Positions 60,350-64,000 of a DNA stretch of 64,000 bases are shown in pieces. The notes below the pieces were generated by a model. The model did no database searches. It was given only the letters and a program-made list of their open reading frames with translations, and had not been told where the DNA came from. How positions within the stretch are numbered: position 1 is the first letter of the stretch; each line of letters begins with the position of its first letter. Where the stretch lies: positions 67,582,001 to 67,646,000 of the forward strand of contig CM060733.1 in the NCBI GenBank assembly GCA_030704615.1. Direction: 5' to 3'. The DNA comes from Takakia lepidozioides. Its lineage: Eukaryota > Streptophyta > Takakiopsida > Takakiales > Takakiaceae. The position numbers and the translations under genes were made by a program.

Positions 60350-61110
60350 TGGATGAAATGCAGGACAGATGAATAATGGTAAACGAGTTTTGGATGAAAA
60401 CAAAGAAAATGGATAAATAAATGAAAACATGGATGAATGAAACAGCTGTAGTGCGAGTGATCATTCGAAGTACATAAAACGGTCGGGGCTGTAGGTAAGA
60501 TTTTTGGGGACAGTGGATGGGAACAGAGGAGCAGAGAGACAAAAGAGAAACCCAGATAAAGTGGAGAGGCTCTCAATATTGATAGGAGAACAAAGGGAAG
60601 AATGAACGTAAGACAGACAGCCATGAAGATCAGCTAGCCAAAGCAACTGTGAGGTAAAAAGTGGCATGCGTGCACACGGCAGGCTCTTATACGGATTGTC
60701 AAACAGTCTCTGGTCGACGTGTTCACATTACAGATGAGCGTTTGGAGTGTCATGGATCGACGCATGTCGCCCTTGATATGCTCTTTCGTGTAATCTAGCG
60801 GCTAATATGTCCTCCAGAGCATAAATTCAGGTAGGAGACTGAAATCCTCCGAACATTATGGGGTACATAAGTTATTGCGGCCACTAGGAATAACGAACTG
60901 ATTCGAGATCTGGAAGCTGACAGGTCTGTATTTTCCATGAGTGATGAGCAGACGAGCCACGAGCCATGAGCAGAGTTTTTGAACCTACACCGAAGCAAAC
61001 CCGAAGCCAGATTCCAGGTTCGGAATAGGCTCGGGATATGAGCAAAGCTGAAGGACCAAAGTTATATTCCTAAATAGAAGGTGTACCACCTATACCCGTG
61101 CGGGCCAAAC
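60350..61110. other. Unannotated region with TGGATGA words
   Basis: tggatga/gatgaat words recur at 60,350-60,440. The rest shows no gene or named repeat. Confidence 0.35.
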
Positions 61111-61114
61111 GGAA

Positions 61115-61259
61115 AATGTACAGCCGGAAGTCTGTGCCGACTTCTCATATAATATAATATAATATAATATTTAAAAGTCTGTGCCAACTTCTCAAAATAT
61201 AATATAATATAATTAAAAAACTGAAAATTAGGAAGCCGGAAGCATGTGCCGACTTCTCA

Positions 61260-61292
<33 letters not shown>

Positions 61293-61340
61293 CCGGAAAA
61301 TAGGCAGCCGGAAGTCTGTGCCAACTTCTCAAAAAAAATG
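61115..61340. repeat. Four-copy hairpin-plus-microsatellite repeat
   Basis: The unit gaagtctgtgccgacttctca (stem GAAGTC/GACTTC, loop TGTGCC) occurs at 61,128, at 61,175 (partial), at 61,238 (gaagcatgtgcc variant) and at 61,310. Each is followed by a different simple repeat: (ATAAT)n, (ATAAT)n, (AAT)n and A8. Three copies are preceded by gccg. Confidence 0.75.
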
Positions 61341-62130
61341 TACCAACGCCCAAATAAGGGGAATTCCTGAACCTAGCTTTGCATCCGAACCTAACTTGAT
61401 TGTTCTATAATGAGGGAAAATCGTGCACTTGTAACACTGAAAAACAGGTTTGGATTGTCGGAAACCTGGGAATATTCGTAGAAATATGCGAAAAATATTC
61501 TTTTTTGGGGTTCTGCTCATGTTTTTTTGTGCGCACTGCTCATAGAAAAACAACCCCCGAAGCGGACATCCAGCACACCTGAGAAGCAGCAAATCCAATG
61601 ATGAATTAATGATGCAAGAGAAGGAATAGTCGGCGGCAAAAGTGGCCGCCTCTTAATGCTACTGTGAGCCGGCGGCCATCTATGGCTGCGTGACAATAAG
61701 TAGCCGCAATGAACGTGGGGCTGTAGATGAGCTGTAGGTAGAGAAAACGGCATACCGATCAATTACCAGATGCATCTCCCGACACGTCATTATTGAACCT
61801 ATGAATATTTATTCAACATTGGATAGCCTGTGCGGATGAAACAGACGTTTACTGGATGAGATGACTGCCCTAGTGGATGATTCATGTCCCCTCATGGATG
61901 AGCGCCGTCACGGGAACCCGCAATCATTCCAGGGAGGTCACTTTATATCGTGCCGTAACGCTCTGGACGAACTAGTGGAGTCATTTCATTACTGATAGTC
62001 ATGTCGCATCATTGATTGTACCTGCATAAATTTAGGGGTCCTCAGCGAAACGGTGAGACAAACATCCCACCTTTCATCCATCCATGCATCGAGGACAAAC
62101 CGTCGGATGCGACGGACCGCCGACGGTTGA
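61341..62130. other. Unannotated region
   Basis: No recognised gene. tggatga/catccatcc words appear at 61,850-61,905 and 62,078. Confidence 0.3.
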
Positions 62131-62395
62131 GATCACTTATGGCATATAAGGAGGAGTGACCGAAAGGAGACTCCTTTTGCATTCATTTGAGACACGCTCA
62201 ATTTTGGACTCAGGGAAGTGCGAGAGAGAGCGAGAGAGCGAGGGAGGCAGAGAGGTGGAGAGCGAGGAAGCGAGAAACTGAGAGATCGAGGGAGTGTGAG
62301 TGCGAGTGAGTGTGAGTGGGTGCAAGCGATTCAGCGGGTGTGGGGGAGTGTGACAAAGTGAAAGCAGGCCGACATAGCAAGAGAGTACACTATCC
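62131..62395 (+). promoter_or_regulatory. Possible core promoter followed by GAGAG-rich leader
   Basis: atggcatataaggaggagtg (62,140-62,159) contains a TATA-like box, and a long gagagcgagag/gtgagtgcgag leader without a start codon follows. It could be an LTR U3/R boundary or a host promoter; no partner LTR was found, and no gene follows directly. Confidence 0.3.
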
Positions 62396-62399
62396 CGGA

Positions 62400-63619
62400 A
62401 AATTACTCTAAATCTAATTATCCGAGAATTATCCATTTGTTGGTTATTGAAGATAATCAGGAATCTAAACAATAGAGTAATATATTAAAATAAAATAATA
62501 GTATTATTTATTTATTTTAAATCTAAATACTAGTATTAAGTTATCATATTATAAATTAAGTGATCGTTGATTAAATACAACATACATTAATTTTTTTTAA
62601 TGTTATTTAAGAATACCAACCAACCTGTAGATCGGGTAAATTAAAGAGGTTGAAAGGTGGTTAGAACATGTATAGATATCAGTTTGGTGGTTTTTTCTCT
62701 CTCAGGTTTCTTTTTTGCAAATTAGAACATTAGCATTGCTCTTTTCGCCTGTTTATTAACTAATAGTTGTGTATGGATACATCAGCCAATAATCTATAGT
62801 ACATGATTGTTGTGTGCTTTGTCCCAACTCATGCCTAAAACAATCACAAAAGGAACAAAGCTAGTCAATGATCAATTTTTAAAATACTAATTAATGTTGT
62901 TGCTCAAAACAATCTCATCTTCTATATACTTGTTATTTTATGAACATTTCTTTGCATTGTTTGTGAGTTCCTCAAATTCTACATTGAGCAAGATATTGAA
63001 CTTCTAGCTATAATTGATAATTTGTTTAGCTCGCAAGATCCACGTCAAAAAGAATATTAAAACAGTTGATAAATGTTTTTGGCTATTATCTATTGTGATT
63101 ATTAGATTATTGACCATCGACATGAATCTTTCACATGCATTATTCAGGTGTGTATAAATCCATTCAAATACAATCTTATACAATCTTTATCTTTAAATTA
63201 TATGTCATTATGTACATATAATATGTTAGTACTTATACTTTATATAATTTAAAAAAGTTAATAAAATGATTTTTTAACTCACTTTGCTATAGATTAAAAT
63301 AAATATTGTTAGTGTAGAACATTGTAAATCCATAAGGTCAAAATTTCATATGGTTTAAGAAGCTGTTAATTATACGTTAGTGAGTTGTTCACGACTATTG
63401 TGTGCTATATATAGGTCTATGTTATTTAGTGTGAACATCATCTCAGTATATCTCTCAAAACTTGCAAGAATATGTGTTGATTGTAGAATGACTATTTCAC
63501 ACAACAAAATGGCACCAACAAGCTTATCCTTATATATTGTTGCAATGAAAAAAGGGTAAAAATTAGGAAAACACAACGTATTGAAGGAGGGGTGAGGGAT
63601 TTATATAAAGTGTGTAGAG
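62400..63619. other. Very AT-rich intergenic DNA upstream of CFAP52
   Basis: The composition changes sharply at about 62,400. The stretch has long A/T words and no coding frame of note. It should hold the CFAP52 promoter and 5' UTR. Confidence 0.5.
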
Positions 63620-64000
63620 ATGGCGGTACGACCATTACCACTTCAAGCATGCATTGGATATGGAGGAACCATAGGCAATGGTTTGATATTACATCCTGAC
63701 AAAAAGACAATTATTTATCCATTGGGCACGACTATTGTTCTACGTGATAGGAAAGATATGACAAAACAAGAATTTTTGCAAGGACACAACAATCGTGTGT
63801 CTTGTGTAACATTATCAAAGAGTGGAAAATACTTGGCTAGTGGACAAGTATCACCTATGGGATTTTCTGCTCCCATAATTGTATGGGATTATGCTGGTCG
63901 TAAGCTTATGCACAAATTAATACTTCACAAAGTGAAAATTCAAGGACTTTGTTTTTCTTTTGATGACGAGTTGCTTGCATCATGTGGAGGCCAAGACGAT
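63620..64000 (+). CDS. CFAP52: CFAP52 (WDR16) WD-repeat ciliary protein, N-terminal part
   Basis: The frame from ATG 63,620 stays open to the right edge (127 codons). It opens MAVRPLPLQACIGYGGTIGN, then DKKTIIYPLGTTIVL, EFLQGHNNRVSCVTLSKSGK, LASGQVSPMGFSAPIIVWDY, LHKVKIQGLCFSFDDELLAS. The LQGH..VSC...S..G...ASGQ..MGF...I..WDY order matches CFAP52/WDR16, a two-propeller microtubule inner protein of motile axonemes. The ATG is the first in frame and lies at the expected distance from the first blade. No intron appears in the visible 381 bp, and codons are strongly A/T-ending, unlike the large gene at 21-36 kb. The rest lies outside the window. Confidence 0.88.
   Translation, partial: MAVRPLPLQACIGYGGTIGNGLILHPDKKTIIYPLGTTIVLRDRKDMTKQEFLQGHNNRVSCVTLSKSGKYLASGQVSPMGFSAPIIVWDYAGRKLMHKLILHKVKIQGLCFSFDDELLASCGGQDD

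Noticed and set aside
1-64000. Bacterial-style operons, ribosome binding sites, CRISPR arrays
   Set aside because: Spliced genes and retroelements show this is eukaryotic; the tandem arrays lack CRISPR repeat-spacer layout.

Overview
This is eukaryotic nuclear DNA: GT-AG introns, very long introns, and abundant non-LTR (LINE) and Ty3-type retroelement debris. Two housekeeping genes read as plant-lineage proteins, PPR repeats of the plant PLS type are present, and the right edge carries a ciliary/flagellar protein (CFAP52/WDR16). A streptophyte that keeps motile sperm fits best. A charophyte alga such as Chara is my guess, but a bryophyte, lycophyte or fern is not excluded by the sequence alone.

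Layout. (1) 1-18.1 kb, minus strand: the 5' part of a VIP/PPIP5K inositol-pyrophosphate kinase gene. Seven exons encode its first 190 residues. Its 10.5-kb intron 4 is packed with head-to-tail, 5'-truncated copies of one LINE family (called LINE-A here), and intron 2 holds a second family (LINE-B). (2) 18.1-21.4 kb: VIP promoter region, an LTR-like edge, a decayed Ty3 integrase and GC-rich filler. (3) 21.4-35.7 kb, minus strand: one very large gene of at least 26 exons and about 2,200 residues. It has a discoidin-like N-terminus, a huge alpha-solenoid (one exon is 3,464 bp) and a basic/acidic coiled-coil C-terminus; I recognise it as a conserved plant protein without a secure symbol. A tRNA-Val-like SINE sits in one intron. 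(4) 35.7-36.5 kb: GC-rich divergent promoter region and a small unknown ORF. (5) 36.6-41.3 kb: tandemly amplified PPR pseudogene (292-bp units) inside larger duplicated flanks. (6) 41.3-49.9 kb: CACGTG-rich block, Ty3 RNase H/integrase remnant with a tiny insertion bearing a target duplication, RAD5-like SNF2 gene fragments, a foldback hairpin and an LTR-like end. (7) 49.9-52.1 kb: a divergent pair, a methylase-like gene (minus) and a SWIM zinc-finger gene (plus), associated with a repeated hairpin and long C tracts. (8) 52.2-57.3 kb: minisatellite and degenerate sequence. (9) 57.3-60.3 kb, minus strand: a transposon-like DUF7869-type gene with at least seven in-frame stops and a repeated CGCGCGATCGCCCG-type motif. 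(10) 60.4-62.4 kb: repeats. (11) 62.4-64 kb: an abrupt switch to very AT-rich DNA and the start of CFAP52.

Only three genes look intact in their visible parts: VIP/PPIP5K, the large discoidin/solenoid gene and CFAP52. They do not form an operon or an obvious common pathway. Most other coding matter is decayed mobile-element or duplicated-gene sequence. The most promising undescribed candidates are the methylase-like/SWIM pair with its hairpins, the DUF7869 element with its GC-rich motif, and the frameshifted PPR array. Gene recognition is from memory of protein families; no searches were run.
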